The notes beneath the pieces were generated by a model. That model ran no database searches and was not told the origin of the DNA. It saw nothing but the letters and a program-made list of their open reading frames with translations. From Symsagittifera roscoffensis (lineage: Eukaryota; Xenacoelomorpha; Acoela; Convolutidae), in NCBI RefSeq assembly GCF_963678635.1, contig NC_087065.1, positions 51,715,858 through 51,779,857 on the forward strand: DNA of 64,000 bases. The letters are read 5' to 3'. Shown in pieces: positions 31,488-42,216 of this stretch. Positions within the stretch are counted from its first letter, which is position 1. Every line of letters starts with the position of its first letter. The position numbers and the translations under genes are program-made.

Positions 31488-32148
31488 ATGATGGCATCTG
31501 CTATGTGTCAAGCATATCCCCTTTTTCATTTGTACTACAATGCAAAATCTCTTTTTATCTCTGTCTCAGAAAACTTTTTTGAAAAAATTATTGTCACCCC
31601 AGACTACTGTGTATCTAACCATTCATCTTTCTGCCCACTGAAAATTTGCAAATTTCACTTAGTATTAATTGAATCATTGCTCGATCAAATTTCGCAAAGA
31701 TTCGACAATATCATTTCCCTTACCAAATTGTTGACTGTTTCTATACTTTATACAAACACAGATTTTTTGCAATAATATTTCATCAAAAGGTGAAGTTTTC
31801 AATCATGTGAATTGTGCAGTCGCACACATTTTGAAAAGTAGAATACCGGAAAATGACGCAGTGTTGCAAAGAAACGCCTGCTGCAAAAAAAACTCAAAAG
31901 AAATCATCTCAGTTCTGCCCAGAAGCTTGCGTCTACCCAGACTCTTGGATCAGCTTTTTTGGAAAGGATTCGAAAAATTCAAAACTCAAAGTATGAGTCT
32001 GATTTGCTGAAAATTGTTGTTTGTCTCCTCGATGGTTAAGGTTTTGTAAATAGTGCAAGTGTCAATTTTTGTATTAATGACTGGATATTTGTTTATGAAA
32101 AAATTGTCAGAATCAATTTAATCTCAACTCAAAAATTTTTTCAACATT
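31488..32148 (+). pseudogene. PY family, best preserved copy
   Basis: An ATG at 31488, shortly after a TATA box, opens 95 codons: MMASAMCQAYPLFHLYYNAK, then FFEKIIVTPDYCVSNHSSFC and LLDQISQRFDNIISLTKLL. A 1-base shift near 31770 leads to NCAVAHILKSRIPENDAVLQ and SKEIISVLPRSLRLPRLLDQ to about 32010, then another shift to LLDG-type codons. About 215 codons in all; Cys/His residues are frequent but no classic finger is clear. It converges on PZ. I do not recognise the family; it is an accessory gene of this Polinton lineage. Confidence 0.55.
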
Positions 32149-32566
32149 TCATTGTACAAAATCAATTTGAATGTTCAACAAAACTGCTCTTGCCTCCATC
32201 GCCGGTGGTTTTCTGGTGGTTCGGTGACTGGTGTCTTTGATGGTAATTGGGTTCTCCACAGATACTTCTTTTCTTCTTTTTCCCAGAAAGAGGAAATAGT
32301 TTACGGATTGAGCCACATATCTGGAGTCAAGAACCTCGGGATAGACCATCCCAACTTGTTGTGCACTCTGTGACATCATTCTCATTGTTACAAAGTAATT
32401 CTGAGTGATGTTCGATCGTGATTTCGATCATCCTCCACACTTGATTTGGGACATCCATTTGAGCCAAAAAAATCCCAGAGACTGACTCGAGCACCTTGAT
32501 TGTCATCATTCCTGGCAAGAACTCAACCGAGTATGTGAGGTTGTTATTCTGAACGGAGAAGATCAT
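32149..32566 (-). pseudogene. PZ family, near-complete copy
   Basis: From an ATG at 32566: MIFSVQNNNLTYSVEFLPGM, MTIKVLESVSGIFLAQMDVP, VWRMIEI; a shift near 32400; then GMVYPEVLDSRYVAQSVNYF, FLGKRRKEVSVENPI and ARAVLLNIQIDFVQ with a stop at 32149. About 138 codons. Tail-to-tail with PY with no gap. No domain is recognised. Confidence 0.5.
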
Positions 32567-32937
32567 TCTGAAAATGTCGGTAATTAAGTTGAAGCAAAAA
32601 GATTTTTACTTAGGGTTGCGGCATACGATCAACTCAAATGTGTGGGTTTAACCAATCAGGATAGTTTTTCCGTAAATGGACCTTAGTCGTATCATGGCCT
32701 TTTTGACAGTTTTTTGTTTCCAACTACACAAGTTTTCTTTCATCTTAGGTTGTCGTATCCAATCAAAAGACCCTTTTAAAGACCTAAATCTTCCAAGTAA
32801 GCAAAAAATACAGACAGAAGCAATCGCAAAAAAAAACTATTTACCAATTTTTTGCTGTAAAAATTTAAAAAATATATTGCCAATACAAGTAAAAAAAGAA
32901 ACAAAAAATGATAGGTAGCATTTTACAAATTCCCCCT
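32567..32937. other. Relic sequence between PZ and Q
   Basis: Parallels the left flank of the LTR element. A plus-strand fragment with GCRIQSKDPFKDLNLPSKQK (about 32750-32810) is conserved in both copies and may be the end of a further gene; nothing else is seen. Confidence 0.35.
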
Positions 32938-33401
32938 TCAATTCATTTGAGTTTTTTCTATATAAATAATCAGAAGTTGTTGATTTCTGAGTAGATATTC
33001 AATTTTTTTGATTTTGATGTAAGTTTGAGAAGATGAGTTTTTTAAGCAATTCTCTGGAAGTCTTATTCCAAACCTGATCATGCAGGATTTTGAACTTTGA
33101 AAGTCTTTATGGAAATGGTAGGTTAAAGAACTTTGCGTGGAAATTTTGACACATTTGGGAATTGGGTAGGTAATAAAAAGAGTCTTGGATTTTTCATTAT
33201 ACGACTTTTTGATTAACTTCAAATTTTCTGAAAAAAAAACAAAGTTTCTTTTCTAGTCAGGTGCATTTCAGCAGTAGGCTTATAGCTTTGATACTCAATA
33301 CTCGGTTCATAAATAAAATTTTTGATTGAGTACGTTGCCCTAAAAAGGCATTTGTTGTTTCGTAAAACTCTATTTTGGACAACATAAACGTGAATATGCA
33401 C
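32938..33401 (-). pseudogene. Gene Q, uninterrupted paralogue (empty site)
   Basis: Two abutting open stretches joined by a shift at an A run near 33225: LFRATYSIKNFIYEPSIEYQ, then MKLIKKSYNEKSKTLFITYP, CMIRFGIRLPENCLK and RNQQLLIIYIEKTQMN, stop at 32938. About 150 codons. The codons for RNQQ/LLI are where the LTR element sits in the other copy. Unidentified. Confidence 0.5.
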
Positions 33402-33771
33402 TTAGTAAACGTGAACATGAAAAAAGTAGGAATCTACATCTATTTAATCAATAGGTAATTCAAAGAAAAAAATTTCTTTTTTTTGTAGAAATTTTAAATA
33501 TTTTTAAAAGGCATTTTTCAAATATCAAATCGATTTTAATATTGGTCAATTCTGATTGGTTGGAATGGATTTTGTTTGATTAATTTGTTTGATTAATACC
33601 GATAAGAACAACTGTTCCATACCTTGTTCCACAATCTCTTTTTACCCAAAGTATCAAAGTAAGGTAAAATCTTTGAATAAATTTTTGGGACTTTTCAAAT
33701 CTCCCATTTTGATATGTACAAAACAACAATTTTCTAATTTTTGATACTTTGTAAACCTCCAAACTTTTTAG
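33402..33771. other. AT-rich spacer
   Basis: No supported gene; poly-T/A-rich. It lies immediately upstream of the PolB-like fragment and may hold its promoter, but no clear motif is seen. Confidence 0.4.
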
Positions 33772-34660
33772 ATGCCGTTGCTTAATATAAACGAAAAAAT
33801 GAAGTGTGAAGAATGTCACAAAGAGTACAGGGAAGCTGATAAAGCACGACATGAAAGATGCGTTAAGGTGTTTTTCTTGTCCCGATTGTATTTATTTTAC
33901 TTACAACTAACAAAACTGAACTATCACGTGGCCAAGAAGCATGCTCTATCAACTTCCAAGCAATCAACGGTCTGCTCGTCCCGCGAAACGACTAACTACT
34001 CTCTCCAACAACATCGGCAAAAAGAACATGGTGCGAAACAAGGGAAACTAAACGTAACTTTAGCGGACTTGAACAAGAATGTGGAGAAGGAAGGGGAACT
34101 CAAAGAGGAGTTAAGTTCTTGTCAACACTTTCTGATGGATACAGAAATGAAAAACGGCAAACATAAAATATATAACTTTCAAATGTCAATATTGAAGACT
34201 TAAGTTTTTAGTTGGAAGCTTGATGAAGTCTTCAACAAGCTCGATTCAGCGGGATAATCAATATTGCTCTTGAATTTATATTTCGTAATGCCGAAACGTG
34301 AGGATATCGTTATTACTACGCACACGAAAAAAGCAAAGTGGAGATTTAGGTTAGTTACTAATGCTACAATTTCTGCTGCCTTGCTCAAAAACATTCCAAT
34401 GAGGTGTCCGGACTCTGACTTATCCGAACTTTTACAAAGAAACTGTTCTGTAAATTGTGTTTTGTCAAACAAAGACAAGCATTTATAGTTACCTCCTCAT
34501 GAAGAAATTATCGGATGCAACATCTCTATATACTATTTTGACGTACACGAGGGAAGTTACGTAGGAGAATTAACTCATCAAAGTAATGGAAAGTTTGACA
34601 AAAGTCAGACTAATGCGATTAAACAATCATATCATTCATACAAATAGTATACAGAATATT
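33772..34660 (+). pseudogene. Polinton protein-primed DNA polymerase B, N-terminal region, decayed
   Basis: From the ATG at 33772 the frame runs 143 codons: MKCEECHKEYREADKARHER (Cys-x2-Cys...His zinc-finger-like), then NYHVAKKHALSTSKQ, SLQQHRQKEHGAKQ and QHFLMDTEMKNGKHKIYNFQ. After a stop at 34203 other frames give KAKWRFRLVTNATISAALLK, NIPMRCPDSDLSELL and finally IIGCNISIYYFDVHEGSYVG with a shift before 34640 (NNHIIHTN-type codons). I recognise the zinc-finger N-terminal region that precedes the exonuclease/polymerase part in Polinton PolB proteins. The exonuclease and polymerase domains are absent. Opposite strand to capsid and ATPase genes. Confidence 0.6.
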
Positions 34661-34664
34661 CGAA

Positions 34665-35365
34665 CATTTTTTTTAATGTAAGCCTGTAAAGGACTGATAA
34701 CTCATTTACTGCCCTGCAGAAATTAAATCTTCACTTTTTATATTGGAGATGGATGAAATACAGCAATAAAGGAGTTTTTGCATCACCGACTAAGTTAGAT
34801 TCTATAAAATCATTACATATCATCAAAGAATGTATTCTTATATTGTGGACAGAACACTGCGAAAAATGCGGTCCTTTTCCACTCATCATAACTTCTGTTT
34901 GATTTTGTTCTAAATCACAACCAAAAACGTGACTCAAATCAGAAGTTTTAATTAAAAAACACTGGTTGATCCTCAGGTAAATGAATGGCTATTTTTGTGT
35001 TTTTTGATCTACTGACTAGTATTTTTCGTTAAATTCAAATGCTTGAGCACCTAGACGTTCTGTTCTCGAAATTCGATTTTCATGGCTTCAACTATATCAA
35101 CAATAGTTGGATACAATTCTGGTTCAATATGCATCAGTTCAGTCTTTCTTTTCTCCTCAGAACTTTTTCTGCTATCTACGAATGTGAACTTTCCCCAAGT
35201 AAAAACTTGGTACAAAGAGGGGTAAAATTATTCTGAAATGGCAATCTCCCATTCTCCTTTCAAACGTATTTGCTCGGGTAGAACAATTGTAACAGAACTA
35301 AAACTATTGTTCGGGTGACAATTAAAAGAACTGTTGAAAACTAGCTCAATACTAAAAGAATTCAT
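34665..35365 (-). pseudogene. Polinton minor-capsid-like gene, second decayed copy
   Basis: The start is at 35365 by homology with 7461. The middle is in fragments (LPEQIRLKGEW near 35250, IEPELYPTIVDIVEA near 35100). An intact stretch at 34731-34937 contains SHVFGCDLEQNQTEVMMSGK and IRIHSLMICNDFI. It crosses the left boundary of array unit 1 (35057), so only its upstream part is repeated in the array (45642-45950 and so on). Confidence 0.55.
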
Positions 35366-35419
35366 GACAACTGATCGATAGAAATTTAGCTTAGAAAAAA
35401 ATTTACTTTTAATGTGTTC

Positions 35420-35950
35420 ATTTTCTCAGCTGTTTTTGGTAGAATTTTCCATAACTTCTTGTTTGTCGAGATATTTGATGATGTATATGGCAGGTTTTTT
35501 TGTAGATATTGCCGAAATTTTAAAATTTTCTTTCAGTAATTTGTGGTTTGTATCCCTTTCGAAAAGGAATATCTTTCTTCGAAACTCTCACTCTATCTCA
35601 AACTTTAAATTTTGGTTTCTTATACCTTGTTAGAGCTTTATTGTACAGAACTGAGAGCAAATCAGTGTTTTTGACATCTCTAGGTGATTTTCCAATATAT
35701 CTAATGACGCGATAATTCTTTGTGGACACAAATTGAGGTAACTTGTGAACGTATTTTTCACCATTATTTTCTATTTAGCGGTAAAATATGTGTTTTAATG
35801 ATCTCGTGGCTCTCTCTGCAAATGCAGCTTTGGTCTTGCTCATTGTTGAGTAAATTTCAATGTATTTCTTCCTTGCAAAATTTTTTGGAAGTTCCCCCAT
35901 TTTCTGTTCCTTTATCCTTCCAAGAATTACCATTTCTTTTTTTGAAAGGG
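35420..35950 (-). pseudogene. Polinton integrase, core C-terminal half and SH3-like module
   Basis: Minus-strand frames give LPKNFARKKYIEIYSTMSKT, then KAAFAERATRSLKHIFYR, where the Glu of AFAER (codon 35814-35816) matches the third acidic residue of the DDE triad. Next come YVHKLPQFVSTKNYRVIRYI, GKSPRDVKNTDLL, KPKFKVGDRVRVSKKDIPF (SH3-like module) and YQKQLRK-type ending at about 35420. At least four breaks. The first two acidic motifs are not found. It would integrate Polinton DNA; here it is dead. Confidence 0.65.
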
Positions 35951-35952
35951 AT

Positions 35953-36276
35953 CTAAGTTCCTCTGTCTTTCATTTTGGCTTTCTTGTTGATAAAAATTTT
36001 GTGTGGATGTTGAGTTGCTTCCAAACTGGTAAAAGAAGTTTCTGGAAAATCGGTAATTCTTTGCTTTGGTGCACACACAAAGTCCGCAAAAGATTTTTTT
36101 GTTTCTCGATTATCTAATATGATATTTTCTGACTGATTTAGTTTATTTCTAGGAGATTTCAAAATTAAATAAGCGAAGAGTTTTTTGTTACTGGTTTGCA
36201 TTCTCACATTCACAGCACTCTGAATAGAATCAAAATCTTTTGGTACAATCTCCTCCTTTTCATGTTTTTGTTCCAA
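35953..36276 (-). pseudogene. Unidentified ORF upstream of integrase
   Basis: 107 codons open: MEQKHEKEEIVPKDFDSIQS, RMQTSNKKLFAYLILKSPRN, RETKKSFADFVCAPKQRITD and HKIFINKKAKMKDRGT. It runs straight into the integrase trail in another frame, so it may be the decayed N-terminal side of the same transcript or a separate small gene. It is open in units 1, 2 and 4 and cut by a new TAA at about 55095 in unit 3. Not recognised. Confidence 0.35.
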
Positions 36277-36379
36277 TTTGATTTTTTTGGAAGCGTACTT
36301 TGTACTTTGTGATTGATAAATTGAGTAAGGAATTAGAACAAACTGATCAATACTATGTCAATGGTTAAATGACAAAGGG

Positions 36380-36775
36380 AGGGATAAGAGATATTAGTTG
36401 TAAGCCTTTGAGCAAACTTAAAATAGTTCTCCTTTTATGCAGTAAAGTGCTTCTTCGTGTGAGTTCTGAAATGTCTCTTCGATATTTTACTAGATCTAAT
36501 TTTCGGAGATCCTGTAGCTCGCCTCGTAATAAAATTACTAGAAACTCGCTGAGGAACTGAATGAAACTTTTTGGACGAAAAAGGATGATTTGTTTTTGAA
36601 GTTTTTGGGAAAATCTTGGAAATATTGGGAGTATAGAGACGTATTGTATGCTCGTCTTCCAAAAACTTCGTCTTCCAAAAACGTTCCTGCTGATAAAGAT
36701 ATTTTGATGGAGCTGAACCGCTTTTTATGCAATATTTTAGCAAATCCACTGTTTTTGGAGTTAAATCAATAAAAA
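36380..36775 (+). pseudogene. Plus-strand ORF antisense to the ATPase tail
   Basis: Shifted plus-strand frames give DPVARLVIKLLETRSG then FWTKKDDLFLKFLGKSWKYW, YRDVLYARLPKTSS and DILMELNRFLCNILANPLFL, with a stop just past 36772. The amino-acid order looks protein-like, but the minus strand over the same bases also gives a protein-like ATPase tail, so only one may be real. Part of it also occurs at 9180-9260. Unidentified. Confidence 0.35.
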
Positions 36776-37297
36776 ATGACCATAAGGAATAGATGTTGCA
36801 TCTTGATACAACTCTTTCAATTCAGATCCTAGACCTAGTTGTTGACTTAATGTTTCAATTTGTAAAACATCTCTCGGTGACTTGAAAATGACTATTTGCG
36901 TATTTTGTAACTCTAGATCTCTTCCCAATTTACTTTGATGAAACAAGTTATGCTTAAAAGATATTGTCTTTTGTCCCTTGTGTCTTCCAGCAGTAGCAAT
37001 TTTTACGAACTGCTTAGAACTTGAAATTTCACCACAAGAGTCATCAAATAATTACAAGTATTTTGTCCCTTTATTGGGAACATTTTAAATCAGTTCAAAT
37101 GCAACTCCTCGGATTTATGTCTTTTTTTGCATTTGTCCATAAAGAGCATGATAATATTGATAAAAATAGAAAATTTTGTCAAGTTTGGGTTGAAACGTAC
37201 CAAATTTAAACCAATTAAAAATAGGATGCATTTTTTTAGATTCATTTGGACCAGCTAGGGAAAAAACTCGTTCTTTGTTAGAAGTTATTTCAATCAT
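36435..37297 (-). pseudogene. A32-like packaging ATPase of Polinton
   Basis: ATG at 37297: MIEITSNKERVFSLAGPNES (P-loop region with the Gly-Lys-Thr lost), FNWFKFGTFQPKLDKIFYFY. Then, in other frames, NKGTKYL, LFDDSCGEISSSKQFVKIAT (Walker B DD), AGRHKGQKTISFKHNLFHQS, LGRDLELQNTQIVIFKSPRD, QQLGLGSELKELYQDATSIP and LLKYCIKSGSAPSKYL, with a basic tail ending at 36435. The RH...K-NLF...R-LQN...F-SPRD string is the hallmark of A32/FtsK-like genome-packaging ATPases. Two or three breaks; about 285 codons. Confidence 0.7.
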
Positions 37298-37344
37298 ATT
37301 GTAGAAAGTAAGACATAACTGAATGTACTAGATTAAATTGCTAC

Positions 37345-37759
37345 TCAAAATGTGTTTTCTTCACATGTATTGTAAAACATTTTTTGAATGATTTCACATG
37401 CTAGTATTTTAATTTGGGCAAAAATGGCACAAAAAAATTTTAAAAAATCTATCACACAAACGTCCAAAAGCTTCCACAATTTTTGCTCCTGTTTCTTTTC
37501 ATCAAAATCAAAAATTCTTAAATTTAATTGCTTGTCACATTCATCACCCATCTCAACTTTGGAATGGAAATGATGATAGTTTTTAATCTTCAAATTTTTA
37601 AAATACAAGGTAGTACAAAATTATTTTAAATGATTTACAACTTATTAAAAACACATCGAGTCGTCGATGTTCCGTATGCAATAGCTTTTCGTTCTGCTCA
37701 GGGAAGAGTTTTTGCATGACAAAATTGGAAGTTGCTTCACCTCCAATCATAATCTTCAT
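37345..37759 (-). pseudogene. Family S small ORF, second copy
   Basis: The C-terminal 87 codons are open (NLKIKNYHHFHSKVEMGDEC, EKKQEQKLWKLLDVCVIDFL, KILACEIIQKMFYNTCEENT). The N-terminal part (from 37759, EQNEKQLHTEHRRLDVFLI-type) is in another frame. In units 2 and 3 the deletion at 37554 removes its N-terminal half. Confidence 0.45.
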
Positions 37760-37797
37760 TTTTGAAAACGAAATTCGGAGGTTTTAAGCATGCGTAA

Positions 37798-38013
37798 TCA
37801 CTCAAGTTTGTAAACTTTATTCCCAAAATTTCTGACAGAACTGTTCGGAAAAAACTCCGGTTCTGTAGCTTTTATTTTTTTTTTCATTTTTTTTTCAAGC
37901 TCAGTATAATTTTCATTATGACTGCTCAAATTGCTTCGATGAAGATGCTTCATACACCAAGCAGCTTGAGATGATGCTGTGAAATTTTTGGGAGGATAAA
38001 AGGAATATCCCAC
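37798..38013 (-). pseudogene. Unidentified fragment starting MGYSFYPPKNFT
   Basis: 71 open codons: MGYSFYPPKNFTASSQAAWC, MKHLHRSNLSSHNENYTELE, then a Lys run and FFPNSSVRNFGNKVYKLE. The first 12 residues also start the gene Q copy at 28766, so one of the two is a recombinant. Deleted from units 2 and 3. Confidence 0.35.
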
Positions 38014-38126
38014 AGTTTGTCCGTTTTTAAAAACTCTTTCACTTCTTATATTTCAGAACACTCAGTAGCCAAAACAACCAGACTCATAGTGTTGACTGTT
38101 TTCGCGGAAAGTTTCGATTAAAATGA

Positions 38127-38580
38127 CTAAAAATCAAACAATGCATAAAATGTTGAAGCAAAAGTTTCAATATATATACAGAAAAACAATCCAGTCACGT
38201 GACCAAGAAAACAAGAACTAGAAAATCTAGGTAAAACAAAACCATAACCAGGTTCCTCATGCGTAGTAGACTTCACAGATCCAGCTGCATCATATAGAAG
38301 TGCATGAAGTCTGAAGATTTTTAAGTTTGCAAAAAAATCTATACAGGAATTGCCGTACCCAATTAGGCCCCCAAAAGGAACATTTTGATCCATTTCCTTC
38401 AAATTTATGTTTGTGTCCAAGACAACACAGGTACAAAGAAAGTAATTTTTTTCTTTTTGTCTTTGAAGACTTGTTCAAATAGAAACGTCTGAGAATTCTA
38501 TTCAATTTCTGAACATTCATTTTTAAAAGTGTTTTCGTCAATAATGATACCATTTTTTTGAATATTTCTACATAAGACAA
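38127..38580 (-). pseudogene. PX-related gene with alternative C-terminus, second copy
   Basis: Two overlapping open stretches: KMVSLLTKTLLKMNVQKLNR (from 38580) and LKEMDQNVPFGGLIGYGNSC followed by HALLYDAAGSVKSTTHEEPG and SSCFLGHVTGLFFCIYIETF. Same layout as 28921-29240. Unknown function. Confidence 0.4.
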
Positions 38581-40684
38581 GAACGACGGAAAAAATATAC
38601 CAATTTTTCAAACTCCTTTTTTTGTAACTGAAACTTTTTGTTTTTTTTTTCCATTTTTTTTCCTACGATATTCTACAAGATCTACTTTTTTATATATCTG
38701 AATGATAATTTATAAAAATTTACGCCTTCCGTTATGAAAAATCCACACAAGTTGCGAAATTTGTGACTTTGTATACAAATATTGCAAGATTGGTAGTTTT
38801 TGAGATTCCAAAACCGTTAGCGAAAGTTTCTTGGATTTTTCGTGTAAGACGATATGGGAAAGTCCCAATTTATTTTGAACCTTTAAAACAAATTTTCTGG
38901 AGAAACCATTGTTCCAACTCAAACTGCTCAGGTCAAAAATTTTCAAAACGTAATTCAAGAATTTGAATATTTGATTTTTGAGACTATATTAATATCACTC
39001 AACAAAATTATTGAACATTGCAGCTCTCAACAAACATAAAGTTTCCCAAGATTTGGGCGAGTTCTTCGAAATTGTTCAAAGTATAGTTGACATAGGCAAA
39101 TTGCTTCGTTCTCTTTGGCAGTGAGGAATCAAATCTGAATGTAGGGTGGCTTGTTCACACTGTTCTTCTTGATTGTGACACACACCCTCCTCTTCTTGTA
39201 TCTTGCTCTGTCATACATCGCATGACAGTTTGGAAGTTCCTGCACCATGGTTGAGTCTTTGTCAGAATAGGGTTCCAATACAGGAACGAGACAAAGGTTT
39301 TCAGCATCGTGATTAACAGTATTCCGTATTGCTGATATCCTTTCTCCTTCTTTTTCACCAAGATAGACTTGCTGAGATTTTTCAATTTTCCCCGATTCAT
39401 TTTTCCTTAGCAATTGGAAGCAAGGTTCAAAGTAATTTTTTCGCATGACCATGAAAACAAAAACTAGAAAATCTAGGTAAAACAAAACCATAACCAGGTT
39501 TCTCATGCGTAGTAGACTTCACAGATCCAGCTGCATCATGTAGAAGTGCATGAAGTCTGAAGATTTTTAGGTTTGCAAAAAAATCTATTTAAGAATTGCC
39601 GTACCCAATTAGGCCCCCAAAGGAACATTTTGATCCATTTCCTTCAAATTTATGTTTGGGTCCAAGACAACACAGGTACAAAGAAAGTAATTTTTTCTTT
39701 TTGTCTTTGAAGACTTGTTCAAATAAAAACTTCTGAGAATTCTATTCAATTTCTGAACGTTCATTTTTAAAAGTGTTTTCGTCAATAATGATACCATTTT
39801 TTTGAATATTCCTACATAAGACAAGACCGAGGGAAAAAATAAACCAGTTTTTTAAAATCTTTTTTTTGTAACGGAAACTTTTTTGTTTTTTTTTTCCATT
39901 TTTTTCCTACGATATTCTACAAGATCTACTTTTTTATATATCTGAATGATAAGTTATAAAATTTTACGTCTTCCGTTATGAAAAATCCACACAAGTTGCG
40001 AAATTTGTGACTTTGTATACAAATATTGCAAGATTGGTAGTTTTTGAGATTCCAAAACCGTTAGCGAAAGTTTCTTGGATTTTTCGTGTAAGACGATATG
40101 GGAAAGTCCCAATTTATTTTGAACCTTTAAAACAAGTTTTCTGGAGAAACCATTGTTCCAACTCAAACTGCTCAGGTCAAAAATTTTCAAAACGTAATTC
40201 AAGAATTTGAATATTTGATTTTTGAGACTATATTAATATCACTCAACAAAATTATTGAACATCGCAGCTCTCAACAAACATAAAGTTTCCCAAGATTTGG
40301 GCGAGTTCTTCGAAATTGTTCAAAGTATAGTTGACATAGGCAAATTGCTTCGTTCTCTTTGGCAGTGAGGAATCAAATCTGAATGTAGGGTGGCTTGTTC
40401 ACACTGTTCTTCTTGATTGTGACACACACCCTCCTCTTCTTGTATCTTGCTCTGTCATACATCGCATGACAGTTTGGAAGTTCCTGCACCATGGTTGAGT
40501 CTTTGTCAGAATAGGGTTCCAATACAGGAACGAGACAAAGGTTTTCAGCATCGTGATTAACAGTATTCCGTATTGCTGATATCCTTTCTCCTTCTTTTTC
40601 ACCAAGATAGACTTGCTGAGATTTTTCAATTTTCCCCGATTCATTTTTCCTTAGCAATTGGAAGCAAGGTTCAAAGTAATTTTT
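38197..40684. repeat. Tandem duplication, 1,244-bp period
   Basis: Bases 38197-39440 recur at 39441-40684 with few changes; matching landmarks are 38710/39954, 39001/40245 and 39129/40373. The joint near 39440 fuses the PX body to the alternative C-terminal module. Units 2 and 3 have a single copy, left edge like the first and right part like the second, as expected from recombination between the two. Confidence 0.85.
39001..39440 (-). pseudogene. PX copy (module 1 of unit 1)
   Basis: Open over most of its length: FQLLRKNESGKIEKSQQVYL, GERISAIRNTVNHDAENLCL, YKKRRVCVTIKKNSVNKPPY. A stop (39129) and a shift separate it from the C-terminus near 39010. Its N-terminus is replaced by the duplication joint. 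Confidence 0.45.
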
Positions 40685-40904
40685 TCGCATGAAGTCTGGA
40701 AATTTTTGAATAATCCATAAAGGAATTTCCAAATCCAAGTAGACCTCCAAAAGGGAACTTTTGGTCCATTTCTTTCAAATTTATCTTTGGGTCCAAAACA
40801 ATACAGGTACAAAGAAAGTAATTTTTTCTTTTTGTTTTTGATAAAAAGTCATGCTTATTCAAATTAAAATTTCTGAGAATTTCAACCAACTTCTGAACAT
40901 TCAT
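40245..40904 (-). pseudogene. PX copy (module 2 of unit 1)
   Basis: Start at 40904 (MNVQKLVEILRNFNLNKHDF, RKNYFLCTCIVLDPKINLKE), a shift near 40690, then RKNYFEPCFQLLRKNESGKI through NSVNKPPYIQI to 40373 and the shifted C-terminus near 40250. About 215 codons. Unknown function. Confidence 0.5.
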
Positions 40905-41387
40905 TTTCTACAGTGCATTCGTCAAAAATGTTACAAGTTTTTTTGAGTTTTTCTACATAAAAAGAACTGAGGGTTAAAATCATCCAATATATCATACTCA
41001 TTTTTTTCCAACTGAAATTTCTGATTGTTTTTCCGAATGTTTCCTTTTCCACGTTATTCTATAAGATCTATTTTTTTAATATCTCAACGACAGCTTTGAA
41101 AAACTTTATGTCTTCTATTATGCATAGTTCACTCAAATTGAGAAATTTAAGATTCTGTATCCAAATCTTGCAATTTTGGTAAATTTTAAGATTCCAAAAG
41201 TGTTTGTGAAAGTTTTGCGGACTTTTCTTATAAGACGAAATGAAAAAACCCCCAATTTATTTTGAAGCTTTAAAACATGATTTCTGGAAAAACCAATGTT
41301 CCAACTTATACTGCTCAGCTCAAAGAAATTTTAAAAAAAATTCAAGAAGATGAATATTTGAATTACATGACTTTACTAACATCACTC

Positions 41388-42216
41388 AACAAAATTATTG
41401 AACATTACAGTTCTCAACAAACATAAAATCTCCCAAGACTTGGGCGAATTCTTTGATTTCTTTCAATGTATAGTTGACATAGTCAACTTGCTTCAAGACT
41501 TCGTTCTCCTTTGCAGTGAAGAGTCAAATCTGAATGTAGGGTGGCTTGTTCACACTGTACTTCTGGATTTTGACACACACCCTTCTCGTCTTGTATGTTG
41601 CTACGTCACACACCGCAAGACAGTTCGCAAATTCCTGCTCCATGGTTGAGTCTTTGTCGGAATAGCATTCCAATACAGGAACGAGTCCAAGGTTTTCAGC
41701 ATCGTGAATATCAGTGTTCCGTATTGCTGATATCCTTTCTCCTTCTTTTTCACCAAGATACACTTGCTGGGGTTTTTCGATTTGTGCCGATTCATTTTTC
41801 TTTAGCAATTGGAAGCAAGGTTCAAAATACTTTTTTTCGCATGAAGTCTGGAAATTTTTGAATTTGCAAAAAAGTAATCCATACAGGAATTTCCGTATCC
41901 AAGTAGACCTCCAAAAGGGAACTTGTGGTCCATTTCTTTTAAATTTATCTTTGGGTCCAAAACAATGCAGGTACAAAGAAAGTAATTTTTTCTTTTTGTA
42001 TTTGATGAAAAATCATGCTTATTCAAAATAAAATTTCCGAGAATTAAAACCAACTTCTGAAAATTCCTTTTCTACAGTGCATTCGTCAATAATGTTACAA
42101 GTTTTTTTGAATGTTTCTACATAAGACAGAACTGAGGGGATAAAATGAACCAATATATCATATTTTTTTTTCCAACTGAAACTTCTGATTGTTTTTCCCA
42201 GTGTTTCCTTTTCCAC
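41388..42216 (-). pseudogene. PX copy (module 3 of unit 1)
   Basis: Longest PX trail. MEKETLGKTIRSFSWKKKYD (42216) and VLSYVETFKKTCNIIDECTV, then a shift to SSNTKRKNYFLCTCIVLDPK, and a 150-codon open stretch 41976-41524 with FGPKDKFKRNGPQVPFW, FEPCFQLLKKNESAQIEKPQ and YSVNKPPYIQI; the end is near 41395 after a stop. The full family is thus about 270 codons. Confidence 0.5.

Noticed and set aside
33580-33852. 90-codon minus-strand ORF before the PolB fragment
   Set aside because: Antisense overlap with the PolB start; low-complexity hydrophobic and no second copy.
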